This document shows, piece after piece, positions 1-7,166 of a stretch of DNA of 64,000 bases. The stretch is from Corynebacterium variabile (lineage in GTDB: Bacteria > Actinomycetota > Actinomycetes > Mycobacteriales > Mycobacteriaceae). Numbering within the stretch: position 1 is the stretch's first letter; every line of letters starts with the position of its first letter. The stretch is taken from assembly GCF_006539825.1 (NCBI RefSeq), contig NZ_BJNT01000008.1, positions 1 through 64,000 of the forward strand. Direction: 5' to 3'. The notes under the pieces are model-generated. The model worked only from the letters and a program-made list of their open reading frames with translations. It was not told where the DNA came from and did no database searches. The position numbers and the translations under genes are program-made.

Positions 1-47
1 GCTGCTCAACCAGGACCGCGTCCCGGCCGCTCGCGGCGACCCGGACC

Positions 48-76
48 AATCTACACACCCACCGTAGAACCCACAA
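48..76 (-). promoter_or_regulatory. Candidate promoter reading out of the left edge
   Basis: On the minus strand TTGTGG (71-76) and TAGATT (48-53) are 17 bp apart, a good sigma-70-type spacing. It lies just after murA and points off the window. In mycobacteria murA precedes the rRNA operon, so this could be an rRNA promoter, but no rRNA sequence is visible. Confidence 0.3.
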
Positions 77-105
77 CTTTGCAGGTCACCATGGGTTCCG
101 GTGCG

Positions 106-1368
106 TCACTCGTCTCCGGAAACCCGTTCGACCTGCGCCCCCAGTCGGCACAGGTTCTCGACAAACCCCGGGTAACCGCGGTCGATGTGATGGACATCGT
201 TGACCTGGGTCACTCCGTCGGCACAGAGCCCGGCGAGCACCAGGCCGGCACCGGCCCGGATATCTGAGCTCCACACCGGTGCATAGCTCAGCTGTTCACG
301 ACCGCGGATGACCACATGGTGTCCGTCGATCGTGGCGTCCGCCCCCATACGCGTCAGCTCATCGACAAACCGGAATCTGGACTCGAAGATGTTCTCGGTG
401 ATCACGCTCATGCCCTCACTCACTGTGCAGAGGGCAATGGCCAGCGGCTGAAGGTCCGTCGGGAATCCCGGGAAAGGCAGGGTCTGGTAGTCCACCGCCG
501 TCGCCCGCCGCTCCTGAATGACCCGGAAGCCGGTCGGGTAGGTCTCCACAGTGGCGCCGGCCAGCTTGAGCTTCTCCAGGACGAGGTGCAGGTGTACCGG
601 GTCGATTCCGCCCACGGTGATGTCCCCCCGGGTCATCGCCGCGGCATACGCCCAGGTACCGGCGACGATGCGGTCACCGACCACCCGGTGCTCCACCGGG
701 TTCAGCTTCGGTACGCCGTTGACGGTGATGGTGTTCGAGCCCTCACCCTCGATCCGGGCGCCCATCTGCCTCAGCATGTGGCACAGGTCCACGATCTCCG
801 GTTCCCGCGCCGCATTGTCCAGGACGGTCTCGCCCTCTGCGAGCACAGCCGCCATGAGAATGTTCTCGGTCGCTCCCACGGACGGGAAATCGAGCGAGAT
901 CTCCGCGCCGTGGAGTGCCTCGACCTCTGCGACGACACAGCCGTGCTCGATGCGGGTGACCGCGCCCATCTTCTCCAGACCTGACTGGTGCATGTCCAGT
1001 GGCCGACTGCCGATGGCGTCCCCGCCGGGAAGGGCGACCACAGCATGGTGGCACCGCGCGGTCAACGGCCCCAGGACGCAGACCGAGGCGCGGAACTGGC
1101 GCACGGAGTCGATGTCGGCGTTCCAGGAGATCTCCGCCGGCACGGTGATCGTCACGCTGCCCCCGTCGACCTGCGCCTCACAGCCGAGCCCTTCGAGAAC
1201 CTTCACCATGTATCGGACATCCGAGATGTCGGGGATGTTGTGCAGTACCGTCGTCCCCTCTGCGAGAAGGGCGGCGGACATCAGCTTGAGGACACTGTTC
1301 TTCGCCCCGTCCACCATCACAGATCCGACGAGGCGAGCGCCTCCGGTCACCAGGAAATGTTCTTTCAC
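106..1368 (-). CDS. murA: UDP-N-acetylglucosamine 1-carboxyvinyltransferase MurA, Asp117 type
   Basis: First committed step of peptidoglycan synthesis in the cytoplasm: transfers enolpyruvate from PEP to UDP-GlcNAc. The 420 residues match the family length and show the two-lobed EPSP-synthase fold, with GAKN at residues 21-24 (the substrate-binding Lys) and the catalytic loop [11 protein letters not shown] around 113-123. The usual catalytic Cys of the PGGC motif is Asp117 here, the exchange known from M. tuberculosis MurA that makes the enzyme insensitive to fosfomycin. It lies 27 bp downstream of ramA on the same strand, so read-through from ramA is possible. Start ATG at 1368. Identification is firm. 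Confidence 0.97.
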   Translation of the reverse strand: MKEHFLVTGGARLVGSVMVDGAKNSVLKLMSAALLAEGTTVLHNIPDISDVRYMVKVLEGLGCEAQVDGGSVTITVPAEISWNADIDSVRQFRASVCVLGPLTARCHHAVVALPGGDAIGSRPLDMHQSGLEKMGAVTRIEHGCVVAEVEALHGAEISLDFPSVGATENILMAAVLAEGETVLDNAAREPEIVDLCHMLRQMGARIEGEGSNTITVNGVPKLNPVEHRVVGDRIVAGTWAYAAAMTRGDITVGGIDPVHLHLVLEKLKLAGATVETYPTGFRVIQERRATAVDYQTLPFPGFPTDLQPLAIALCTVSEGMSVITENIFESRFRFVDELTRMGADATIDGHHVVIRGREQLSYAPVWSSDIRAGAGLVLAGLCADGVTQVNDVHHIDRGYPGFVENLCRLGAQVERVSGDE

Positions 1369-1395
1369 ACCCCCTACCCTAGTGGTCCGGCAGGA

Positions 1396-2241
1396 TCAGG
1401 GCAGCGCCCCGATGCGACGTGCGGCGTTGACGGCTTCGTACCGGGTGTGGGCACCGAGCTTGCGCATCACCGACCGCAGGTAGCTCTTCACGGTCTCTGC
1501 GCCGATGCCCATCTCGTCGGCGGCCTCGACATTGGTGTGCCCCAGGGCGACGCAGGACAGCACGTCGAGCTCGCGGGCGGAGAGCTTGGTGGTCTGCTTG
1601 ACCCGCACCGGGCTGACCATCTGGTCGCAGAGCACCTCGAGATCACGGCGGATCTCCTCGTCCTCGACCCGGTTGGCGAGCATCCGCAGCCGCGAATGTG
1701 TGGCACGCACCTGCTCCCACTCGGCGCCGGACATGGAACGGACCTGCTTGACGGCGGGTTCCCGCGGGCCGGCATCGGCACGACGCAGTGCGCCGTTGAC
1801 CGCGAGGTCCTGCTCCAGGGTGCGGGCGGTCATGGTGACCTCTTCGAGCACCTTGTCGCCCATACGCACCGGGGAGTGCACGCCGGCGTAGAGGACGCCA
1901 CGCATGTCGCGGCCCACGATGACCGGCACGGCGACGATGGAGTGCAGTCCCTCGTCGCGGATCGGACGGTCGAACTCGTGGGAGATGGACTTCGCCCGGA
2001 TGTAGTCGGACACACCGACCGGCCGTCGGGTCGCCATGACCCGGCCACCGACACCCTGTCCGGCCTCGATCGAGAGATTGTTCAGGGCCGGAGCCCGCAG
2101 ACCCACCCACTGGTTGATCACCATTCGACCGTCCGACTGGCACGCCCCGAACATCGTGACCGGGATACCGGTCGAGTTCTTGAGGGACGACAGTGCCGAC
2201 CGGATCGCGTCCTCGTCATCGCGGTGACGCTGCTGCTCCAC
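1396..2241 (-). CDS. ramA: LuxR-type regulator of acetate metabolism RamA
   Basis: Global regulator of carbon metabolism. In C. glutamicum RamA activates acetate and TCA genes and controls its own gene. The 281 residues have an N-terminal GAF-like sensor (about 15-150) and a C-terminal LuxR helix-turn-helix (about 215-275) with LSARELDVL and GIGAETVKSYLRSVMRKLG. The C-terminal 60 residues look almost identical to C. glutamicum RamA as I remember it, so the name is well supported. Start is GTG at 2241, preceded by AGAAAGG seven bases upstream. A promoter and a perfect inverted repeat of RamA-like half sites lie upstream. Likely targets in this window are the CoA-transferases, prp and lactate genes; that is inference. 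Confidence 0.93.
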   Translation of the reverse strand: MEQQRHRDDEDAIRSALSSLKNSTGIPVTMFGACQSDGRMVINQWVGLRAPALNNLSIEAGQGVGGRVMATRRPVGVSDYIRAKSISHEFDRPIRDEGLHSIVAVPVIVGRDMRGVLYAGVHSPVRMGDKVLEEVTMTARTLEQDLAVNGALRRADAGPREPAVKQVRSMSGAEWEQVRATHSRLRMLANRVEDEEIRRDLEVLCDQMVSPVRVKQTTKLSARELDVLSCVALGHTNVEAADEMGIGAETVKSYLRSVMRKLGAHTRYEAVNAARRIGALP

Positions 2242-2283
2242 GGCTCGCCTTTCTCCAGCACCTGCACTTCTCCAGGTGGACTT

Positions 2284-2303
2284 TGCCCCCTACAACGGGG
2301 GCA
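2284..2303. promoter_or_regulatory. Perfect inverted repeat in the ramA leader (candidate RamA site)
   Basis: TGCCCCC (2284-2290) and GGGGGCA (2297-2303) form a perfect 7-bp inverted repeat with a 6-nt spacer. RamA half sites in C. glutamicum are short runs of G or C flanked by T/A. The element sits about 10-30 bases downstream of the predicted ramA start point, a suitable place for autorepression. Confidence 0.5.
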
Positions 2304-2320
2304 CTCATTGTGCGGTTCCG

Positions 2321-2349
2321 AGTATAGGCAGCCCCCTGGCCACCCCCAA
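2321..2349 (-). promoter_or_regulatory. ramA promoter
   Basis: Minus strand: TTGGGG (2344-2349), 17-bp spacer, TATACT (2321-2326). The -10 is strong. Transcription would start near 2314 and give a leader of about 70 nt. More CCCCC runs overlap the -35 region. Confidence 0.55.
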
Positions 2350-2396
2350 ATCGCCCCCGTGTTGTTCCGCAGAGGCCCGTTCCACCCCCGACCGGA

Positions 2397-2432
2397 GGGC
2401 GGGCGCAGACCCGGGAGCCTGCGTCCCCGCCC
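2397..2432 (-). terminator. Hairpin after the DUF2505 gene
   Basis: GGGCGGG (2397-2403) pairs with CCCGCCC (2426-2432), continued by CGCAG/CTGCG with a small bulge. It lies 24 bp after the DUF2505 stop. There is no T-tract. Confidence 0.4.
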
Positions 2433-2455
2433 CCGTCAGCCAGCTACGGTGACTG

Positions 2456-2932
2456 TCACTGCTCCGCAAGCCTGAGGATGCGTTCCACGCCCTTCTCCGT
2501 GGAGGACGGTGCACCCTCGAGAACCTGCGAGGCGATCTTCGCACCGACCAGCGCGATGTGCACCTCGACAGCGACAGTGGACTCCAGCAGCGTGCCGTCC
2601 CCCTCAGGCCGGTAGACCTGGTTCGTCGCCATGGTGCCGATGTCCTTGGGCAGCGGCACCGAGGTGAAGATGCTGAAGGAGCCGTCCTCCCTCACTTCGG
2701 AGACCTCCATCCTCTGGACCATCTCCAGTTCCTTGTCACCCTCCCCCACGACGGCGGTGACGGTGGCGTCCATCGAACCGTCCTCGTGGACCTCGCGATG
2801 ACCGTCGCGGAGGCGCATCGACGCATCATCGCCGTCCAGTCTGAGCAGGAATTCCTCCGAGACCGTGATCTCACGGACCCGCTCGATCGGCAGCGGGATC
2901 TCGCGGACGACTGTGGTTGCCTTGGTAGCCAC
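2456..2932 (-). CDS. DUF2505 protein (SRPBCC-like fold)
   Basis: Conserved actinobacterial protein of unknown function, 158 residues, with the pattern of DUF2505, a family related to the START/polyketide-cyclase fold that usually binds hydrophobic ligands. No signal peptide or membrane segment is visible, so it is probably cytoplasmic. The sequence alternates short acidic loops and beta strands and has no recognisable catalytic motif. Start is GTG at 2932, only 3 bp after the stop of the enoyl-CoA hydratase gene, so the two are almost certainly cotranscribed. A role linked to lipid or acyl-CoA handling is inference from that neighbour only. A protein of this type also lies between ramA and cysK in C. 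glutamicum, as I recall. Confidence 0.8.
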   Translation of the reverse strand: MATKATTVVREIPLPIERVREITVSEEFLLRLDGDDASMRLRDGHREVHEDGSMDATVTAVVGEGDKELEMVQRMEVSEVREDGSFSIFTSVPLPKDIGTMATNQVYRPEGDGTLLESTVAVEVHIALVGAKIASQVLEGAPSSTEKGVERILRLAEQ

Positions 2933-2935
2933 GGG

Positions 2936-3724
2936 CTAGCGGTGCTTCCACTCGGGATCGCGCTTCTCGACGAAGGCCGCCATCCCCTCTTTCTGGTCCT
3001 CGGTGGCGAACAGTCCCCAGAACGCCTCGCGCTCCTGGCGCATCCCTTCGGTCAGGGGGGTGTTGAGCGCAGCGTCCACCGTCTCGGTCGCGGCGGCCAG
3101 TGCCACGCGGGAGAAGGACGCCACCTTCCGCGCGACGGCGTCCACCGCGTCGGTGAAGCCCTCGACCGGCAGGATGCGCGAGACCAGGCCGGCCCGCTCT
3201 GCTTCCTCGGCGCCCATCATGCGTCCGGTGAGGATGAGGTCCATGGCCTTGTACTTGCCGACGGCGCGGGTGAGGCGCTGGGTACCACCCATACCGGGGA
3301 TGACGCCGAGGGTGATCTCGGGCTGACCGAATTTCGCTTTCTCACTGGCGAGGATGATGTCGCCCATCATGGCGAGTTCACAGCCGCCCCCGAGAGCAAA
3401 TCCCTGGACCGCGGTAATGACGGGGGTCTGGACGTTCGCGACCCGTTCCCACTGCGCGTAGAAGCGCTTGAGCTTGATGTCCGGCCAGGTCTGGTCCTTC
3501 ATCTGGGTGATGTCGGCACCGGCAGCGAAGGCCTTCTCGCTGCCGGTGATGACGACGGCTCCGACGGACTGGTCGGCGTCGAAGATCTCCAGGGCGCCGA
3601 CGACCTCCTCCATGACGGTCTGGTTGAGTGCGTTGAGCGCCTTCGGCCGGTTCAGCGTGATCGTGGCGACGCCGTCGGCGACGGAGGTGAGGATCGTCTC
3701 GTACGTGGGTTGTGAGTCTGTCAT
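2936..3724 (-). CDS. Enoyl-CoA hydratase (crotonase family)
   Basis: Cytoplasmic hydration of 2-trans-enoyl-CoA in beta-oxidation or branched-chain amino-acid breakdown. Crotonase hallmarks are clear: FAAGADITQM for the oxyanion/CoA site, GFALGGGCELAMMGD with the first catalytic Glu, and FGQPEITLGVIPGMGGTQRL with the second. Length of 262 residues is normal. The open frame runs much further upstream but the match begins here. ATG 3724 is chosen over the in-frame ATG at 3733; neither has a Shine-Dalgarno. A CACAAT box (3732-3737) would give a leaderless message at 3724. It is the first gene of a pair with DUF2505 and divergent from cysK. The exact substrate cannot be told. Confidence 0.9.
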   Translation of the reverse strand: MTDSQPTYETILTSVADGVATITLNRPKALNALNQTVMEEVVGALEIFDADQSVGAVVITGSEKAFAAGADITQMKDQTWPDIKLKRFYAQWERVANVQTPVITAVQGFALGGGCELAMMGDIILASEKAKFGQPEITLGVIPGMGGTQRLTRAVGKYKAMDLILTGRMMGAEEAERAGLVSRILPVEGFTDAVDAVARKVASFSRVALAAATETVDAALNTPLTEGMRQEREAFWGLFATEDQKEGMAAFVEKRDPEWKHR

Positions 3725-3746
3725 GGTGGCCATTGTGCCACGGTCG

Positions 3747-3776
3747 TCGACACCCCGGGTCGGACTGATGTAGACT
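3747..3776 (+). promoter_or_regulatory. cysK promoter
   Basis: TCGACA (3747-3752), 18-bp spacer, TAGACT (3771-3776). Start near 3783, directly before the palindrome at 3791-3806. Confidence 0.5.
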
Positions 3777-3790
3777 TGCCACGAAATGGA

Positions 3791-3806
3791 CAGACCGATC
3801 GGTCTA
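3791..3806. promoter_or_regulatory. Probable McbR operator before cysK
   Basis: CAGAC-CGATCG-GTCTA differs at one base from the C. glutamicum McbR consensus TAGAC-N6-GTCTA. It contains a perfect 14-bp palindrome, AGACCGATCGGTCT (3792-3805). McbR, a TetR-type repressor responding to S-adenosylhomocysteine, is known to repress cysK in C. glutamicum. The site begins about 8 bases after the predicted start point, suited to repression. Another TetR protein could bind instead. Confidence 0.65.
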
Positions 3807-3844
3807 GCCACTCCAACTCCCCGGAAGGACGGCCTGCAGCAGCC

Positions 3845-4780
3845 ATGGCAAAGATCTACGAGAACATCACCGACCTCATCGGCAACACCCCTCTGGTGAA
3901 GCTGAACAAGCTGACCGAGGGCCTGCCCGGCACCGTGGTCGTCAAGCTCGAGTCCGCCAACCCCGGCAACTCCGTCAAGGACCGCATCGGTGCGGCCATC
4001 ATCGACGCCGCTGTCGAGGACGGCACCCTCAAGCCCGGCGGCACCATCGTCGAGGCCACCTCCGGTAACACCGGTATCGCCCTGGCCACTGTCGGTGCCG
4101 CCCGTGGCTACAAGGTCATCCTGACCATGCCGGAGTCCATGTCCCTCGAGCGTCGTATCATGCTTCGCGCCCTCGGCGCCGAGCTCGTGCTCACCCCGCC
4201 GCCCGCTGGCATGCAGGGTGCCGTCGACAAGGCCAACGAGATCGTCGAGAACACCGAGAACGCCGTCCTCGCCCGCCAGTTCGCCAACCCGGCCAACCCG
4301 AAGGCCCACTACGCCACCACCGGTCCGGAGGTCTGGGCCGACACCGACGGCAAGGTCGACGTCTTCATCGCCGGCATCGGCACCGGCGGCACCGTCTCCG
4401 GTACCGGCAAGTACCTCAAGGAGCAGAACCCGGACGTCAAGATCGTCGGCGTCGAGCCCAAGGACTCCCCGCTGCTGACCGAGGGCAAGTTCGGCCCGCA
4501 CAAGATCCAGGGCATCGGCACCAACTTCTTCCCGGACAACCTGGACAAGGACATCATCGACGAGGTGTATGACGCCACCATCGAGGATTCCGTGAAGTAC
4601 GCCCGCGAGCTCGCCGCCAAGGAGGGCATCCTGGTCGGCATCTCCACCGGCGCCAACATCTGGGCCGCCGTCGAGGAGGCCAAGAAGCCGGAGAACGAGG
4701 GCAAGCTCATCGTCGCCGTCGTCGCCGATTTCGGTGAGCGCTACGTCTCCACCCTCCTGTTCGACGACCTGCGCGACTAG
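3845..4780 (+). CDS. cysK: Cysteine synthase (O-acetylserine sulfhydrylase)
   Basis: PLP enzyme that makes L-cysteine from O-acetylserine and sulfide. The 311 residues begin MAKIYENITDLIGNTPLVKL; the PLP lysine is in SANPGNSVKDR (near residue 44) and the substrate loop is EATSGNTGIA. The phosphate-binding GIGTGGTVSGTGKYL is also present. The C-terminal half shows the normal KEGILVGISTGAN. The open frame extends 23 codons upstream, but that would read through the probable operator, so ATG 3845 is preferred; the AAGGA upstream is about 15 nt away, rather far. cysE follows, giving a complete serine-to-cysteine pair. Regulation by McbR is inferred from the operator. Confidence 0.96.
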   Translation: MAKIYENITDLIGNTPLVKLNKLTEGLPGTVVVKLESANPGNSVKDRIGAAIIDAAVEDGTLKPGGTIVEATSGNTGIALATVGAARGYKVILTMPESMSLERRIMLRALGAELVLTPPPAGMQGAVDKANEIVENTENAVLARQFANPANPKAHYATTGPEVWADTDGKVDVFIAGIGTGGTVSGTGKYLKEQNPDVKIVGVEPKDSPLLTEGKFGPHKIQGIGTNFFPDNLDKDIIDEVYDATIEDSVKYARELAAKEGILVGISTGANIWAAVEEAKKPENEGKLIVAVVADFGERYVSTLLFDDLRD

Positions 4781-4817
4781 TCGACAGGCCCGTCCCCCCG
4801 GGGACACATGCCGTACA

Positions 4818-4864
4818 ACGGCCCCGCACAACCCCTCCTGCACGGAGTGGCGGTGCGGGGCCGT
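4818..4864 (+). terminator. Hairpin after cysK
   Basis: ACGGCCCCGCA (4818-4828) and TGCGGGGCCGT (4854-4864) pair perfectly over 11 bp, with an inner CTCC/GGAG stem. There is no T-tract. It separates cysK from cysE, which probably has its own promoter. Confidence 0.55.
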
Positions 4865-4951
4865 CGTCGTGACGCGGACGGTACGGTGTGACAGAGACAA
4901 ATCAGACAACTGCAGAGACAATACAGGACAACACAAGGAGGCGACTCGACG

Positions 4952-5536
4952 GTGAGTCTGCTCAGCACCCTCAAGGAGGATCTGGCGAACGCCAGGACCC
5001 ACGATCCCGCAGCGCGCGGTGACCTGGAGAACGCCCTGGTCTACTCGGGCCTCCACGCCATCTGGAGCCACCGTCTGGCGCACAGGCTGTGGGTCCGCGG
5101 CGCCAAGGGCCCGGCCCGCATCCTCAGCCAGTTCACCCGGTTCCTCACCGGCGTGGAGATCCACCCCGGCGCCACCATCGGACGCCGCTTCTTCATCGAC
5201 CACGGAATGGGCGTGGTGATCGGTGAGACGGCCGAGATCGGCGATGACGTCATGTTGTACCACGGCGTCACTCTCGGCGGCTCAGAGCTCGTCCAGCGCA
5301 AGCGTCACCCCACCATCGGTGACGGTGTGATGGTCGGTGCGGGCGCGAAGGTCCTGGGACCGATCACCATCGGCGCCGGCTCCGCGATCGGCGGCAACGC
5401 CGTGGTGACCAAGGACGCCCCGCCGGACTCGATCCTCGTCGGTATCCCGGCGAAGATCCGCCCCCGTAAGGCCGACGAGCACACTCCCCTTGTGGAGCCG
5501 GCGTCCTACGTGGACGACCTCCAGAACAACATCTGA
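4952..5536 (+). CDS. cysE: Serine O-acetyltransferase
   Basis: Acetylates L-serine with acetyl-CoA to O-acetylserine, the substrate of the CysK encoded just upstream. The 194 residues are the short form of the family: a helical N-terminus to about 60, then a left-handed beta-helix of hexapeptide repeats. The signature [19 protein letters not shown] and [23 protein letters not shown] carry the catalytic His/Asp. Start GTG 4952 has AAGGAGG nine bases upstream, a strong ribosome site. A near-perfect terminator follows. CysE and CysK normally form the cysteine synthase complex; the C-terminal isoleucine (LQNNI) fits the CysK-binding tail known from other bacteria. Confidence 0.96.
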   Translation: MSLLSTLKEDLANARTHDPAARGDLENALVYSGLHAIWSHRLAHRLWVRGAKGPARILSQFTRFLTGVEIHPGATIGRRFFIDHGMGVVIGETAEIGDDVMLYHGVTLGGSELVQRKRHPTIGDGVMVGAGAKVLGPITIGAGSAIGGNAVVTKDAPPDSILVGIPAKIRPRKADEHTPLVEPASYVDDLQNNI

Positions 5537-5570
5537 GGACGCAGCATCCGGGTACTGTCCCCGGACACAC

Positions 5571-5604
5571 AAAATCCCCCGCGGAATATTCCGCGGGGGA
5601 TTTT
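5571..5604. terminator. Bidirectional terminator between cysE and tRNA-Phe
   Basis: A perfect 34-bp palindrome: AAAATCCCCCGCGGAAT (5571-5587) and its exact complement (5588-5604). It has A- and T-tracts on both sides, so it ends cysE on the plus strand and the tRNA transcript on the minus strand. Confidence 0.9.
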
Positions 5605-5609
5605 CAGTG

Positions 5610-5682
5610 TGCCCAGACCAGGGATCGAACCAGGGACCTTACACTTTTCAGGCGTACGCTCTACCAACTGAGCTATCTGGGC
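5610..5682 (-). tRNA. tRNA-Phe (GAA)
   Basis: A 73-nt cloverleaf on the minus strand: acceptor GCCCAGA/TCTGGGC with discriminator A, D-arm AGCTCAGTTGGTAGAGC, anticodon loop CTGAAAA (anticodon GAA), T-arm GGTTCGATCC. CCA is not encoded. It lies 25 nt after tRNA-Asp and just before the bidirectional terminator. Confidence 0.96.
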
Positions 5683-5707
5683 AGAAAAGGGGCGAACCCC
5701 TCTTCAG

Positions 5708-5781
5708 CGACCCTGACGAGACTTGAACTCGCGACCTCCGCCGTGACAGGGCGGCGCGCTAACCAACTGCGCCACAGGGCC
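5708..5781 (-). tRNA. tRNA-Asp (GTC), copy 1
   Basis: A 74-nt cloverleaf on the minus strand with acceptor GGCCCTG/CAGGGTC, discriminator G, anticodon loop CTGTCAC (GTC) and T-loop GTTCAAGTC. It is identical in sequence to the copy at 6091-6164. It is read with tRNA-Phe from its own promoter. Confidence 0.96.
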
Positions 5782-5824
5782 GTGCTGTGGATCGCCTCGC
5801 GGCGTGTCCCTTGCACGAGCCGAT

Positions 5825-5853
5825 ACTCTACACAGGCCCCGATGAACCGGCAA
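5825..5853 (-). promoter_or_regulatory. Promoter of tRNA-Asp/tRNA-Phe
   Basis: Minus strand TTGCCG (5848-5853), 17-bp spacer, TAGAGT (5825-5830). Start near 5818 leaves a 37-nt leader before tRNA-Asp. The rest of 5782-6048 shows no gene. Confidence 0.55.
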
Positions 5854-6048
5854 ACCAGCATGTAGGACGCCATTTTACGGGCTCCGTCCGGAGCGTATCC
5901 CAGACACCCCCCCGGCGCGTCCGGCATGTATCTCCGTCCGTGCACGATCATCACGGATCGGGGCAGTCGGCACAACGCCGGGCCCGGAAGCGTGATGACC
6001 GCGTACACGCGCCACCCGTACCCATCCCGGAGTCCACGCACACGACAA

Positions 6049-6082
6049 ACGGCGGGCCCCCACCGTAGTGGGGACCCGCCGT
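6049..6082 (-). terminator. Terminator after the tRNA-Glu/tRNA-Asp unit
   Basis: ACGGCGGGCCCCCAC (6049-6063) and GTGGGGACCCGCCGT (6068-6082) form a long stem with one mismatch and a CGTA loop, 9 nt after the second tRNA-Asp. A short TTGT tail follows on the minus strand. Confidence 0.7.
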
Positions 6083-6090
6083 CCATGTTG

Positions 6091-6164
6091 CGACCCTGAC
6101 GAGACTTGAACTCGCGACCTCCGCCGTGACAGGGCGGCGCGCTAACCAACTGCGCCACAGGGCC
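6091..6164 (-). tRNA. tRNA-Asp (GTC), copy 2
   Basis: Identical 74-nt sequence to the tRNA-Asp at 5708-5781: same acceptor, anticodon GTC and discriminator G. It lies 30 nt downstream of tRNA-Glu and is followed by its own terminator, so the two Asp copies belong to separate transcripts. Confidence 0.96.
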
Positions 6165-6194
6165 ATACAAAAAGTGGAAACCGTGTTTCCACAG

Positions 6195-6267
6195 TACTCC
6201 CAACGGGATTCGAACCCGTGTTGCCGCCGTGAAAGGGCGGAGTCCTAGGCCACTAGACGATGGGAGC
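6195..6267 (-). tRNA. tRNA-Glu (TTC)
   Basis: A 73-nt cloverleaf on the minus strand: acceptor GCTCCCA/TGGGAGT with discriminator A, anticodon loop CTTTCAC (TTC), T-arm GGGTTCGAATCCC. First gene of the Glu-Asp unit. Confidence 0.96.
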
Positions 6268-6323
6268 TCTACCTCTACCGAAGACAACCCGGTCACCGGG
6301 CCACTCAGGTCGGCAGCTCGTTC

Positions 6324-6352
6324 AGAATAGACCACCACCCGGACATACACAA
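6324..6352 (-). promoter_or_regulatory. Promoter of tRNA-Glu/tRNA-Asp
   Basis: Minus strand TTGTGT (6347-6352), 17-bp spacer, TATTCT (6324-6329). The leader before tRNA-Glu is about 50 nt and contains the small hairpin CCGGTCACCGG. Confidence 0.5.
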
Positions 6353-6362
6353 AAATATGCCC

Positions 6363-6377
6363 TGACCAGGCTGGTCA
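6363..6377 (-). terminator. Terminator after yggS
   Basis: TGACCAG (6363-6369) and CTGGTCA (6371-6377) are complementary and are followed on the minus strand by GGGCATATTTTTG, a T-rich tail. It lies 8 nt after the yggS stop and abuts the -35 of the tRNA-Glu promoter. Confidence 0.45.
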
Positions 6378-6384
6378 TCCCCGA

Positions 6385-7161
6385 CTACGTGTAGTCGCGG
6401 GCGCCGAACAGTGCCGTGCCGACCCGGACACAGGTCGCACCTTCAGCGATCGCCAGCGGGAAGTCCCCGGACATCCCCATCGACAGCTCGGTGAGCAGCA
6501 CCGGGTCCACCACGGCCCGCTCACGCGCCCGTTCCAGGATCCCGCGCAGCTGCGCGAAACAGGCCCGCACCTCCGCCTCGTCCTCACTGTGCACGGCCAC
6601 GGTCATGAACCCCCGGACCCGGAGCCGGTCGCACCGGGCAGCCGCCTCGAGGATCGCGTCGACCTCCTCGGGGGACGCCCCGGTTTTCGTGTCCTCCCCC
6701 GAGGTGTTCACCTGCACCAGCACATCCAGCGTCCGTGCCGGGCCGTCCGCAGGGCCGTCCGCCGTCTCATCGAGCGCCTCCAGCCGACGCTGCAGTGCCT
6801 CTGCCAGCCGCACCGAGTCCAGCGCCTGGAATTCCGCGGCGTGCTCGGCGACGATCTTCGCCTTGTTGGTCTGCAGGTGCCCGATTGCGACCCACCTCAC
6901 CGGCACGTCCGCCATCTCGACGGCCTTGCGTCCGATCTCCTGGGGTTTGTTCTCCGCCAGTTCGGTCATTCCGGCATCCACCGCCGGGCGCAGCCGTTCC
7001 ACCGGCACGGTCTTGCTCACCGGCAGCAGACGGACCTCGGCGGGATCGCGGCCGGCCGCACGGGCAGCCTCGTCGACGCGGGCACGCACGGCGTCCCACC
7101 GGGCACGGAAATCCGCGGCGGTTTCGGTGCAGGGCTCAGGGGAAAGATCAGACTCAGTCAC
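6385..7161 (-). CDS. yggS: YggS/PROSC-type pyridoxal-phosphate homeostasis protein
   Basis: Cytoplasmic PLP-binding TIM-barrel protein that buffers free PLP; no enzymatic reaction is known. The 258 residues include LLPVSKTVP with the PLP lysine (near 50), WVAIGHLQTNKAK, VQVNTSGEDTKTG and the phosphate-binding LSMGMSGDFPLAIAEGATCVRVGTALFG. Start GTG at 7161, 5 bp after the pabAB stop, so the two form an operon. Corynebacteria usually carry a yggS in the ftsZ-sepF cluster; this copy sits with folate genes and may be a second paralogue. A link with the PLP enzyme PabC, also encoded in this window, is only suggestive. Confidence 0.9.
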   Translation of the reverse strand: MTESDLSPEPCTETAADFRARWDAVRARVDEAARAAGRDPAEVRLLPVSKTVPVERLRPAVDAGMTELAENKPQEIGRKAVEMADVPVRWVAIGHLQTNKAKIVAEHAAEFQALDSVRLAEALQRRLEALDETADGPADGPARTLDVLVQVNTSGEDTKTGASPEEVDAILEAAARCDRLRVRGFMTVAVHSEDEAEVRACFAQLRGILERARERAVVDPVLLTELSMGMSGDFPLAIAEGATCVRVGTALFGARDYT

Positions 7162-7166
7162 GCTGT

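Noticed and set aside
5782..6048. Open frame of about 90 codons between the tRNA-Asp copies
   Set aside because: No ribosome site, no similarity, and it overlaps the tRNA promoter and a terminator.
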